Of a stretch of 59,532 nt of DNA, positions 41,247 through 48,632 are shown one piece after another. A model generated the notes under the pieces. It did not search any database. It was not told the DNA's origin and saw only the letters and a list, made by a program, of their open reading frames with translations. Origin of the DNA: an uncultured Amphritea sp. (GTDB taxonomy: Bacteria > Pseudomonadota > Gammaproteobacteria > Pseudomonadales > Balneatricaceae); contig NZ_CAKZLP010000015.1 of assembly GCF_937127095.1 (NCBI RefSeq), positions 1-59,532 on the forward strand, read 5' to 3'. The position numbers were made by a program, and so were the translations under genes. Numbering within the stretch: position 1 is the stretch's first letter; each line of letters starts with the position of its first letter.

Positions 41247-41291
41247 GACTTTTGATAAGATTTTTCAAACGGAAAACATTGGGGAATATAG

Positions 41292-41597
41292 ATGTCTGGC
41301 GATACTGTAGAAAAGAAAAAAACAAGCGGACCGACTATTCGTTGGGACGACAGCAAAATGCGCAGCACTTACGCTAATGTATGCAATGTTTCTAGCACAC
41401 GCGAGGAGGTGACTCTATTGTTTGGTACTAACCAGGCTTGGCGTGCAGGTCAAAAAGAAGTCGGTATTGAACTGACCGATCGCATGATCGTCAGCCCATT
41501 TGCCGCTAAGCGTTTATCTCTCCTGTTAAACAGCGTTGTGGCCGAATATGAGAATCGTTTTGGCACCCTCGATGATGCAGGCATCAATAAAGGTTAA
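41292..41597 (+). CDS. DUF3467 family protein
   Basis: 101 residues. The start ATG 41292 has GGGGA about 7 bases upstream and lies 45 bases after the giant gene. The core reads YANVCNVSSTREEVTLLFG, then NQAW, EVGIELTDRMIVSPFAAKRL and NSVVAEYENRFGTL, which is the whole DUF3467 family signature. The length is normal for that family. There is no signal peptide or membrane segment, so it is cytoplasmic. Its function is unknown in general. Its place between the giant protein and the export genes suggests a helper such as an adaptor or chaperone for the cargo or ATPase, which is inference. A terminator-like hairpin follows, so it may be expressed at a higher level than the downstream export genes. 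Confidence 0.88.
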   Translation: MSGDTVEKKKTSGPTIRWDDSKMRSTYANVCNVSSTREEVTLLFGTNQAWRAGQKEVGIELTDRMIVSPFAAKRLSLLLNSVVAEYENRFGTLDDAGINKG

Positions 41598-41625
41598 ATA
41601 GCCGAGAGTTGGCTGATTTCTAAAG

Positions 41626-41660
41626 GCTTCGGTATGTTTGACATACCGGGGCATTTTTAT
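41626..41660 (+). terminator. Terminator or attenuator after the DUF3467 gene
   Basis: GCTTCGGTATG pairs with CATACCGGGGC (11 bp including two G-T pairs) around the loop TTTGA, and ATTTTTAT follows. It lies inside the cassette, between the cargo/DUF3467 part and the export genes. It could set their relative levels. Confidence 0.6.
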
Positions 41661-41689
41661 ATTTGTACAGATAAAAAAAGAATTTATTT

Positions 41690-43513
41690 ATGGGTGTGAT
41701 AACTGCTTCGTTGCCGGATTCTGTTCAGCAGCTGAATGGGTTGCTGGATACCCATCATGAGAACTGGCACTTTACCTGGCTGGAATGGTTGTGCGGTCAG
41801 CTGCCGCAGGTACGTGTAGCATTAGTCGTCGCCGATGAATCGCACAGTGGACAGTTTCACTCCGTTGCTGTGTGGCCGGAAGAGGGTGTTCAGGATAAGT
41901 TATTACTGGACGCTACAGAAGAGACCCTGAAGAAAAAACAACCGCTTATCATGCCTTTAAATGATGGTAAACATCATATTGGCAGTTACCCTGTCTTTGT
42001 GGATGGCACCTTGCGAGCGGTTGTTACATTGATGCTCAGTGCCGTAGACGAAGCGGAACTGCACAAGTCATTGGCGGTTATTGAATATTGTGCAGGATGG
42101 CTTGAGTTACGCCTTTCGCGAAACCTGTTAAGTGTAGTTGCCAGGGATAATCAGCGTCAGCATATTGTTATCGATAGTATTGCTCATGTTCTCGGCGAGC
42201 GTGATTTTGAACATGCGGCGCTGCGTTTTGTTAACCTGATGGGGCAATATTTAGATGCGGAGCGCGTCGTACTGGGGTTCGTCAAAAATGCTGAGCTAGA
42301 GGTTCATTCTGAGTCAGATAGTAGCGGTCACAGTAAAAAGCATGAGTTGGTCAAATTAACCACCCAGGCTATGCAGGAAGCAACCGATCAGCAAGAATCC
42401 ATTTTATGGCCCGCGTTGGACGACCATAATCGCGTTACACATGCCCACAGTATATTAGCGAGCGAAAAAGGCCAGCGAGCACTCATGAGTATTCCGCTGG
42501 TGGATAAGGAGTCTTGCTATGGCGCGGTGCTTTTCGACCGTCCGGCAGATCAGCCCTTCACGAAGGACGAACAACTGACGGCAGAAGCGCTGACTAATTT
42601 TGTCGGTGTTGTGCTTGAAGAAAAACGCCAGTCCTGTTTGCCTTTGTATGCCTATATTTTCCGTAGTTTTAAAAATCAACTGAGTCTCCTGGTCGGGCCC
42701 GGGCATTTAACCCGAAAGGTGACTCTGTTTTGCCTGCTCATCTTATCCCTCTTTTTGAGCCTGATGCCGGGTAGTTATAACATCAGCGCGGATGCAGTGA
42801 TTGAGGGGGCTGAGTTACGTTCTATTGTTGTGCCCTACGATGGATATTTACAGAAAGCCACGCTCAGGGCGGGAGATACCCTCAAACAGGGTGAGTTGTT
42901 AGCAGAACTCGATACCCGTGAATTACGACTGCAGTTGATGAGCTGGGTAAACCAGGAAGCAACATCCCGGCGTAAGTATGAAGAGGCTCTGGCCAGAAGT
43001 GAACGCACACAAGTGCAGATCAACAATGCCCAGGGGCAGCGGGCACGGGCTGAAATAGAGCTGCTTGAATATCAGATCTCGCAGGCGGCCATGAAGGCTC
43101 CGTTTGATGCGTTGATTGTTTCGGGGGATTTGAGTCAGCGGATCGGCACCCTGGTACGGCAGGGGGATGTGTTATTTGAATTATCGCCGCGTAGTGATTT
43201 CCGCTTAGCTATGTATGTCGATGAGTTTCGTATCAACGATATCCGTCAGGGGCAAACCGGTCAGTTGGTGCTGTCTGCGCTGCCTGATCAGAAGTTCTCT
43301 TTCAACGTCACTCGCATAAATCCTATGGCTGAGGTGTTGGAGGGTTCAACGGTGTATCGTGTTGAAGCTAATTTTGAAAACCGGGATGAGATGTTGCGGG
43401 TTGGCCTTGAAGGTGTGGCGCGGATCTATGTTGATGAGCGCCTGTTGATTAGTATCTGGACGCGGGGCATGGTTGATTGGATGAAACTTCAATTGTGGCG
43501 TTTCTGGGGATAG
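41690..43513 (+). CDS. GAF domain-transmembrane-HlyD fusion adaptor
   Basis: 607 residues from ATG 41690; the Shine-Dalgarno is poor. Residues about 1-330 are soluble. A GAF-like domain occupies about 155-320 (IAHVLGERDFEHAALRFVNLMGQYLDAERVVLGF; RALMSIPLVDKESCYGAVLF; FTKDEQLTAEALTNFVGVVLEE). A single membrane segment follows at about 342-363 (VTLFCLLILSLFLSLMPGSY). The rest is HlyD-like: a lipoyl half (IVVPYDGYLQKATLRAGDTLKQGELLAELDT), a coiled-coil hairpin, the second lipoyl half (KAPFDALIVSGDLSQRIGTL) and a beta barrel. The topology implied is GAF in the cytoplasm and adaptor in the periplasm. Ordinary HlyD/AcrA proteins lack the GAF part. It is followed 34 bases later by the M50 gene. I infer a membrane-fusion protein that docks to the TolC-like channel, with a cytoplasmic sensory or regulatory head. 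The GAF ligand is unknown. Confidence 0.85.
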   Translation: MGVITASLPDSVQQLNGLLDTHHENWHFTWLEWLCGQLPQVRVALVVADESHSGQFHSVAVWPEEGVQDKLLLDATEETLKKKQPLIMPLNDGKHHIGSYPVFVDGTLRAVVTLMLSAVDEAELHKSLAVIEYCAGWLELRLSRNLLSVVARDNQRQHIVIDSIAHVLGERDFEHAALRFVNLMGQYLDAERVVLGFVKNAELEVHSESDSSGHSKKHELVKLTTQAMQEATDQQESILWPALDDHNRVTHAHSILASEKGQRALMSIPLVDKESCYGAVLFDRPADQPFTKDEQLTAEALTNFVGVVLEEKRQSCLPLYAYIFRSFKNQLSLLVGPGHLTRKVTLFCLLILSLFLSLMPGSYNISADAVIEGAELRSIVVPYDGYLQKATLRAGDTLKQGELLAELDTRELRLQLMSWVNQEATSRRKYEEALARSERTQVQINNAQGQRARAEIELLEYQISQAAMKAPFDALIVSGDLSQRIGTLVRQGDVLFELSPRSDFRLAMYVDEFRINDIRQGQTGQLVLSALPDQKFSFNVTRINPMAEVLEGSTVYRVEANFENRDEMLRVGLEGVARIYVDERLLISIWTRGMVDWMKLQLWRFWG

Positions 43514-43547
43514 TGCATTTGCATCGGCTGACTGACATGGGGTTATC

Positions 43548-45692
43548 ATGAGTGCAAACTTGTTTTCCAGCGATTGGTATCAGATTGCCGAATTGAGACC
43601 TCGGTTACGTCATCATGTTACGGTCAACGCGCACCGCTATAGAGGGCGACGCTGGTATGTCCTTGAAGACCATGTTACCGGACAGGTGCGCCGCCTTTCG
43701 CCTCAGTCTTATCTGATTGTTGGCTTAATGAATGGCGAGCGGACGATTGACCGGCTATGGGAGTTATCATCGCAGCGGCTGGGTGAAGAGATGCCGACGC
43801 ACGAAGAGATGCTGCAACTGCTGGCCAGTCTCTATCAAGCGAACCTGGTCGGTATGGATACCAGTGGTGATATCAGTGAACTGTTTGAACGTGGAAAGGA
43901 AGCAGAAAGAACCCGCTGGATGGCGAAGCTGAAGTCGCCGTTATCCATTAAAATCCCTCTGGTCGATCCGGAACGTTTTTTAGTGGCGACGCAAAAATAT
44001 GTGAGGCCACTATTCTCCATCCCTGCATTACTTGTCTGGTGTGTATTGATTATTGGCATGCTGGTCATGGTGGGTCAGCATTGGGATGAGTTAACGTCTA
44101 ACGTGACTGACAGGGTGTTAGCAGCGGATAACCTGGTGCTGTTATGGTTGGTCTATCCCATCATCAAGCTCGTGCATGAGCTGGGCCACGGTTATTGCGT
44201 CAAACGAGGCGGCGGTGAGGTTCACGAATTAGGCGTCATGCTGCTGGTGCTGCTACCTATGCCCTATGTGGATGCGTCGTCAACCAGTGCGTTTGCTGAT
44301 AAGAAACAACGCGTCTTAGTCGGTTCAGCCGGTATTATTGTTGAACTGTTTATTGCTGCGGTGGCGATGTTTGTCTGGGTGAATGCTGAGCCCGGGATGA
44401 TTAAATCGATTGCTTACAACATTATCTTTATCGCCGGATTATCCACCGTGATGGTGAACGGTAATCCGTTGCTCCGCTTTGATGGTTATTACATCTTCTC
44501 AGATTTCATTGAAATTCCTAACCTCGGTCAGCGCTCCAATCAATATTGGGGATGGCTGACTAAACGATTTATGTTTGGCGTCAGTGGCCTGGCGTCACCC
44601 GCTTATGATCGTCGCGAAGCCGCCTGGTTATTCTTTTACGGTTTGGCATCTTACATTTATCGTATGTTCCTGATGGTCACCATTGTTTTATTCGTTGCAC
44701 AGCAATATTTCTTTATTGGTATTGTTCTGGCGATATGGGCCCTGGTTGGCACATTAATCGTGCCGAACTTCAAACTGCTGAAAAAAGCGTGGCAAGACTC
44801 TGATATTCGTACCGGGCGGCGCAGCCCCACCGTGATGATTCCAGTGACTGCGGGTATCGTATTGCTGCTTTTATGCGTGATGCCTTTGCCGTTGACCACC
44901 AGTGTTGAAGGTGTGGTGCAAATGGGCGAACAGCGTCGTGTACTGGCTGAGGAGAACTGTTTTGTTGAACAATTGCATCAACCGTCGGGTGCAACTGTCC
45001 ATAAAGGCGATTTGCTGGTCAGTTGCGCAAACCCCCAGCTGCGTAAAGAACAATTAGTGTTGCAACAGCAATTCATCGAGGCAAGTGCCGAACGCCAAGG
45101 TGTCTGGAACGATCCTGTGCAGTTAAAAATATACGATGATCAATTGTCACGATTAAGTTTGGAGTTGAAAGAGAGCGAAACAAGACTCACATCATTAAAC
45201 CTATACGCTCAGGCTGACGGTATCTGGTCTCTGCGAAACCCTACCGACTTGCCCGGTCTGTTTGTCAGGCGTGGGGATCTGATAGGACATGTTATTACAG
45301 ATAATAATATTTCGATTCGTGGCATGGTGCCTGAAGCGGATATTGAGTTAGTTCGGGACAGATCTGAGGCTGTCTTTGCCCTGCAAACATCTGATCTTAA
45401 TACTGAATTAGTACCGCAGAGCTGGTTTGTCTTTCCAGCAGCAACAAAAGAGCCTGTCAGCGGAGTACTGACTGAAGCTGCAGGTGGAACAATTATTATG
45501 GACCCTTCCTCCGCCTCTGATATACCCCAGGCACTGAGACGGTACTTTATCGTTGCGCTTGAGTTTGAACGCTTCCCCACCGTCTATGTCGACGAGCGTA
45601 TTCATCTGAAGTTTGAGCATCCTCCTGAGGCCATCGTTTACAGGCTTTATCGCTTAGTTCGTCGTACTTTCCTGGAGTACTTCAGTGTCTGA
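43548..45692 (+). CDS. PqqD-like / M50 site-2-type metalloprotease / HlyD-like fusion protein
   Basis: 714 residues from ATG 43548 (ATGGGG just upstream). Residues about 15-105 resemble a PqqD winged helix (HVTVNAHRYRGRRWYVLED; LSPQSYLIVGLMNGERTIDRLW; LLASLYQANLVG). A polytopic membrane domain follows (about 140-450), with HELGH at 210-214 and the second M50 motif NGNPLLRFDG at 304-313 (D312 as third zinc ligand). The metalloprotease site is therefore complete. After the last membrane segment (VMIPVTAGIVLLLLCVMPLP) comes a periplasmic adaptor-like part with two lipoyl-type pieces (EQLHQPSGATVHKGDLLVSC; ADGIWSLRNPTDLPGLFVRRGDLIG) and helices between them. Family knowledge: M50 proteases cut within membranes, and PqqD-like domains bind leader peptides in RiPP systems. 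Inference: it recognises and possibly processes the giant protein during export. The gene overlaps the next one by 8 bases. Confidence 0.85.
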   Translation: MSANLFSSDWYQIAELRPRLRHHVTVNAHRYRGRRWYVLEDHVTGQVRRLSPQSYLIVGLMNGERTIDRLWELSSQRLGEEMPTHEEMLQLLASLYQANLVGMDTSGDISELFERGKEAERTRWMAKLKSPLSIKIPLVDPERFLVATQKYVRPLFSIPALLVWCVLIIGMLVMVGQHWDELTSNVTDRVLAADNLVLLWLVYPIIKLVHELGHGYCVKRGGGEVHELGVMLLVLLPMPYVDASSTSAFADKKQRVLVGSAGIIVELFIAAVAMFVWVNAEPGMIKSIAYNIIFIAGLSTVMVNGNPLLRFDGYYIFSDFIEIPNLGQRSNQYWGWLTKRFMFGVSGLASPAYDRREAAWLFFYGLASYIYRMFLMVTIVLFVAQQYFFIGIVLAIWALVGTLIVPNFKLLKKAWQDSDIRTGRRSPTVMIPVTAGIVLLLLCVMPLPLTTSVEGVVQMGEQRRVLAEENCFVEQLHQPSGATVHKGDLLVSCANPQLRKEQLVLQQQFIEASAERQGVWNDPVQLKIYDDQLSRLSLELKESETRLTSLNLYAQADGIWSLRNPTDLPGLFVRRGDLIGHVITDNNISIRGMVPEADIELVRDRSEAVFALQTSDLNTELVPQSWFVFPAATKEPVSGVLTEAAGGTIIMDPSSASDIPQALRRYFIVALEFERFPTVYVDERIHLKFEHPPEAIVYRLYRLVRRTFLEYFSV

Positions 45693-47679
45693 ATATGCGA
45701 GCAAACAACCTGTTATTGCAGGTTTACGTAACGAGTATAAATGGCAGGAGAGTAATCGTCTCGATACCTTTTTGAAGAAGTCGAAAGAGCTTTCTAATAA
45801 GTTGAGCAGCAAGCTGTTACGGCGCAATGAGCGTATCGTGAAATCAATATTTAAACGGTCTGCCGAGCTTGAAGTTTACACCGCTGATGAGCTGCAGCAG
45901 TCGCTGGATAGTATTCGTCAGAAGTTACGCCTGGAAGGGATCAGTACAGCCACTATTATTGAAGCTTTTTCCGTTATCCGGGAGATCAGTGGCCGCGTCC
46001 TGGGTATGCGTCATCACCATACGCAAATCAGAACCTCATTGGCGATGTTGCGTGGCGGTATTGCTGAGATGGCCACGGGCGAGGGTAAAACCCTGGCGGC
46101 TACTCTGGCGGCTGCCACGGCGGGACTCGCCGGTATTCCTGTCCATGTTGTCACTATTAATGATTACCTGGCGGAGCGGGATGGTGAAGAGATGTTGCCG
46201 CTGTATGAGGCATTAGGGTTATCGGTAGGGATTATTATTCATGAAAAGGAGTTGCAGGAACGGCGGGAGATCTATGCCTGCGATATATGCTATTGCAGCA
46301 ATAAAGAACTGACGTTTGATTTCTTAAAGGATCGCCTGGTACTGGCCCATAGAAAAACGACGCGAATTCAACAGGCCGCGTTACTGACGGGTGATTCGTC
46401 CTGGTCTGATAATTTATTATTACGCGGTTTGCATTTTGCCATCGTTGACGAAGCGGATAGTGTTTTTATTGATGAAGCCAGAACGCCGTTGATTATTTCC
46501 GGGCAGGAAAAGTTTGGTCAGCGGGAAGAGCTTCTGTTGAAGACTGCCATGGATATTGCCTGCAAGTATGAAAAAGAGGTCCATTTTAAGCAGGATGAAA
46601 ATTCTCAGGTGCATCTCACCCCGGCGGGCCATGCGTTATTAGTTGAGTGTTGCGAACCGCTTGATGGACTCTGGAATAGTAGCTTTTATCGTGAGCCGTT
46701 GGTGAAGCAGGCACTGGCTGCATTGCATGTCTACCATCTCGATAGGGACTACATTATTGATGACGAGGGCGCGGTGCAGATTGTAGACCTGTATACCGGT
46801 CGTGTAATGCCCGGACGCAGTTGGGGGCAAGGCCTGCAGCAAATGATCGAAATGAAAGAGAAGTGTGAGCTGACCAAACCCAGGGAAACCAATGCCGAGA
46901 TCAGTTATCAGAACTTTTTCAGGAAATATCATCACTTATGCGGTATGACCGGCACCGTCCGCGAGGTTGCAGGCGAGTTGTTAGATGTTTATCGACTGCG
47001 CAGTGAAACGATACCCCTGCTGAAAAAAAGCCAACGGCGCAAAGGATTCTGTGAAGTGTATCTGACTGAACAGGAAAAGTGGCAGCGGGTTGCAGAGATT
47101 ACCCATGAACTTGTGGCGCAGGGGCAAGCGGTACTGATTGGTACCAATTCAGTCGCATCATCGGAAGCGATCAGTAACGTACTGGTTAGCGAGTCTATTG
47201 AGCATAAGATATTGAACGCGCGACAGGATAAAGAGGAAGCTGAAATCGTTGCCGTCGCGGGTCACCCCGGAGCCGTGATGGTGTCTACCAGCATGGCTGG
47301 GCGTGGAACAGATATCAAGTTGACTGAAGAAACGCGAGCTTCTGGCGGCTTACATGTGGTCATTACTGAGCTGCAGGATGCGGCTCGAATTGACAGACAG
47401 CTGGCTGGTCGAAGTGCGCGCCAGGGGGACCCCGGGTCTGTCAGTGAAATTTTATCATTAGAGGATCAACTGGTTAAAAGGATGGCAGGGCCTCTGCTGA
47501 GAAAGCTCATCAAGGCTCTTAGCACAACGGGGATAATGCTGCCTCATCGGTTGGGTTATCGTATCCAGCTGAGTTGCCAGAATAAACTTTCACGCAGTCA
47601 TTACAAGCAGCGTATGCAACTCATAAAAGTAGATACCCAACGTCAGCGGACGTTGGCATTTACCGGGGATAAAAAATGA
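45685..47679 (+). CDS. Shortened SecA-like translocase ATPase
   Basis: 664 residues. The GTG start at 45685 lies inside the M50 gene and is preceded by GGAG 7 bases upstream. SecA features are in order: Walker A MATGEGKT (129-136), VTINDYLAERD, the DEAD box VDEADSVFIDEARTPLIISG (254 on; DEAD 255-258), a preprotein cross-linking-like insert (about 275-385), YQNFFRKYHHLCGMTGT, SMAGRGTDI (536-544) and RIDRQLAGRSARQGDPGS (568 on). Canonical SecA has GRSGRQGD; here the second Gly is Ala. Only about 83 residues follow motif VI, against about 320 in Escherichia coli SecA. The helical wing, most of the helical scaffold with the two-helix finger, and the zinc-binding tail are therefore absent. It is not the housekeeping SecA but a specialised paralogue in an export operon. 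Inference: it powers or primes movement of the giant protein. How it could work without the finger is open. Confidence 0.9.
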   Translation: MSEYASKQPVIAGLRNEYKWQESNRLDTFLKKSKELSNKLSSKLLRRNERIVKSIFKRSAELEVYTADELQQSLDSIRQKLRLEGISTATIIEAFSVIREISGRVLGMRHHHTQIRTSLAMLRGGIAEMATGEGKTLAATLAAATAGLAGIPVHVVTINDYLAERDGEEMLPLYEALGLSVGIIIHEKELQERREIYACDICYCSNKELTFDFLKDRLVLAHRKTTRIQQAALLTGDSSWSDNLLLRGLHFAIVDEADSVFIDEARTPLIISGQEKFGQREELLLKTAMDIACKYEKEVHFKQDENSQVHLTPAGHALLVECCEPLDGLWNSSFYREPLVKQALAALHVYHLDRDYIIDDEGAVQIVDLYTGRVMPGRSWGQGLQQMIEMKEKCELTKPRETNAEISYQNFFRKYHHLCGMTGTVREVAGELLDVYRLRSETIPLLKKSQRRKGFCEVYLTEQEKWQRVAEITHELVAQGQAVLIGTNSVASSEAISNVLVSESIEHKILNARQDKEEAEIVAVAGHPGAVMVSTSMAGRGTDIKLTEETRASGGLHVVITELQDAARIDRQLAGRSARQGDPGSVSEILSLEDQLVKRMAGPLLRKLIKALSTTGIMLPHRLGYRIQLSCQNKLSRSHYKQRMQLIKVDTQRQRTLAFTGDKK

Positions 47680-48422
47680 AAAAACAACACGTCATGTTTA
47701 TGCTTGCAGCAGGTCTTATGTTCACTCAGCCCGGCAGCCTCCATGCGGATGAGTTAACCTTATCCACGTTGGGTTGTATGTTAGAGCCGAGCGAGAAGGT
47801 GCAAATAAGCTCCCCGGTCACCGGTGTGCTTGATAAAGTGCAGGTGAAACGTGGAGACAGCACTAAAAAAGGTGAGTCGTTATTTCAGTTAAAAGCCGGT
47901 GTTGAAAGGGAAGCGGTTCAATTAGCAAGAGTAAGAGCTGAGTTCGCCACCAGAAAGCAACAGCGCAACAAGGACCTGTATGATGAAGATATTTTAACCG
48001 CGAATGAGCGCGATGAAATTGAAACTGAAGTACTCATCGCTAAGTCTGAGCTACGTTTAAAGCAGCAGGAACTTGAGTTGCGCAGAGTTTCCAGCCCCAT
48101 TAACGGGGTAGTTGTTAATCGTTTCAACAACGAAGGCGAGTACGTTACGACCGATCCGATTTTGTCTCTCGCCACGTTAGACCCTCTGCATGTGGATCTG
48201 TTATTACCGGCTAGTTATTTCGGCAAAATTTCTCTTAAACAAGCGCTCTTGATTAAACCCGAATCAGACGAGATAGCAGCCATTACCGCTAAGGTTAATA
48301 TTGTTGATCCTATCATCGACTCAGCCAGCGGCACCTTTCGTGTGCAGTTAGTGATGCCTAATCCCGGTAATAAAATTCCTGCGGGTATCCGCTGTACAGC
48401 GCAAGCGGTGAGTGGGCTTTAG
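47676..48422 (+). CDS. Short HlyD/RND-type periplasmic adaptor
   Basis: 248 residues; the start overlaps the SecA-like stop in ATGA, so translation is coupled. It has a signal peptide (MKKQHVMFMLAAGLMFTQ...LHA before DEL). Next come a lipoyl half (QISSPVTGVLDKVQVKRGDSTKKGESLFQL), a short coiled coil (about 85-140; NKDLYDEDILTANERDEIETEV), the second lipoyl half (LRRVSSPINGVVVNRFNNEGEYV) and a beta barrel (LSLATLDPLHVDLLLPASYFG...GTFRVQLVMPNPGNKIPAGIRC). This is the AcrA/MdtA/HlyD adaptor fold with a short hairpin; typical members are 350-400 residues, so this one is small. It is the third adaptor-type protein in the cassette. It is probably periplasmic, bridging inner-membrane parts and the TolC-like channel. 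Confidence 0.88.
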   Translation: MKKQHVMFMLAAGLMFTQPGSLHADELTLSTLGCMLEPSEKVQISSPVTGVLDKVQVKRGDSTKKGESLFQLKAGVEREAVQLARVRAEFATRKQQRNKDLYDEDILTANERDEIETEVLIAKSELRLKQQELELRRVSSPINGVVVNRFNNEGEYVTTDPILSLATLDPLHVDLLLPASYFGKISLKQALLIKPESDEIAAITAKVNIVDPIIDSASGTFRVQLVMPNPGNKIPAGIRCTAQAVSGL

Positions 48423-48632
48423 AATAATCATGAGCAGGTTTAACTGTTTGCTTTACAGAGCAGACAGTAGCCGGGGTTAACCATCGTGGTGATTAAGCAG
48501 GGGGCAGAGACAAACCTACTGACGATCTGTTCTCTGTCGGTATAAAGTTCACTATCTGTTTCGATCTTTAACAGTATTAAATTATAGCGGTGGTATAATC
48601 CGCCCATCTTCAGCACGTATTGCGAATAGGTC
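48423..48632 (+). other. Intergenic region between the cassette and serB
   Basis: 210 bases with no gene. There is no clear intrinsic terminator for the cassette. An extended -10 promoter for serB lies at 48591-48599. A small frame on the minus strand here has no coding features. Confidence 0.5.
48591..48599 (+). promoter_or_regulatory. Extended -10 promoter of serB
   Basis: TGGTATAAT is a perfect extended -10 (TGnTATAAT). No good -35 sits at normal distance, which is usual for this promoter class. Transcription would start near 48606, giving a leader of about 27 bases with AGG just before the serB ATG. Confidence 0.65.

Noticed and set aside
41082..41246. PEP-CTERM or LPXTG-type sorting signal at the end of the giant protein
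   Set aside because: There is a hydrophobic stretch and a basic end, but no PEP or LPXTG motif, and the hydrophobic run is short and followed by about 35 hydrophilic residues.
1334..48422. Ordinary type I secretion operon
   Set aside because: No HlyB/LapB-type ABC transporter is present anywhere between the TolC gene and serB; both strands were considered.
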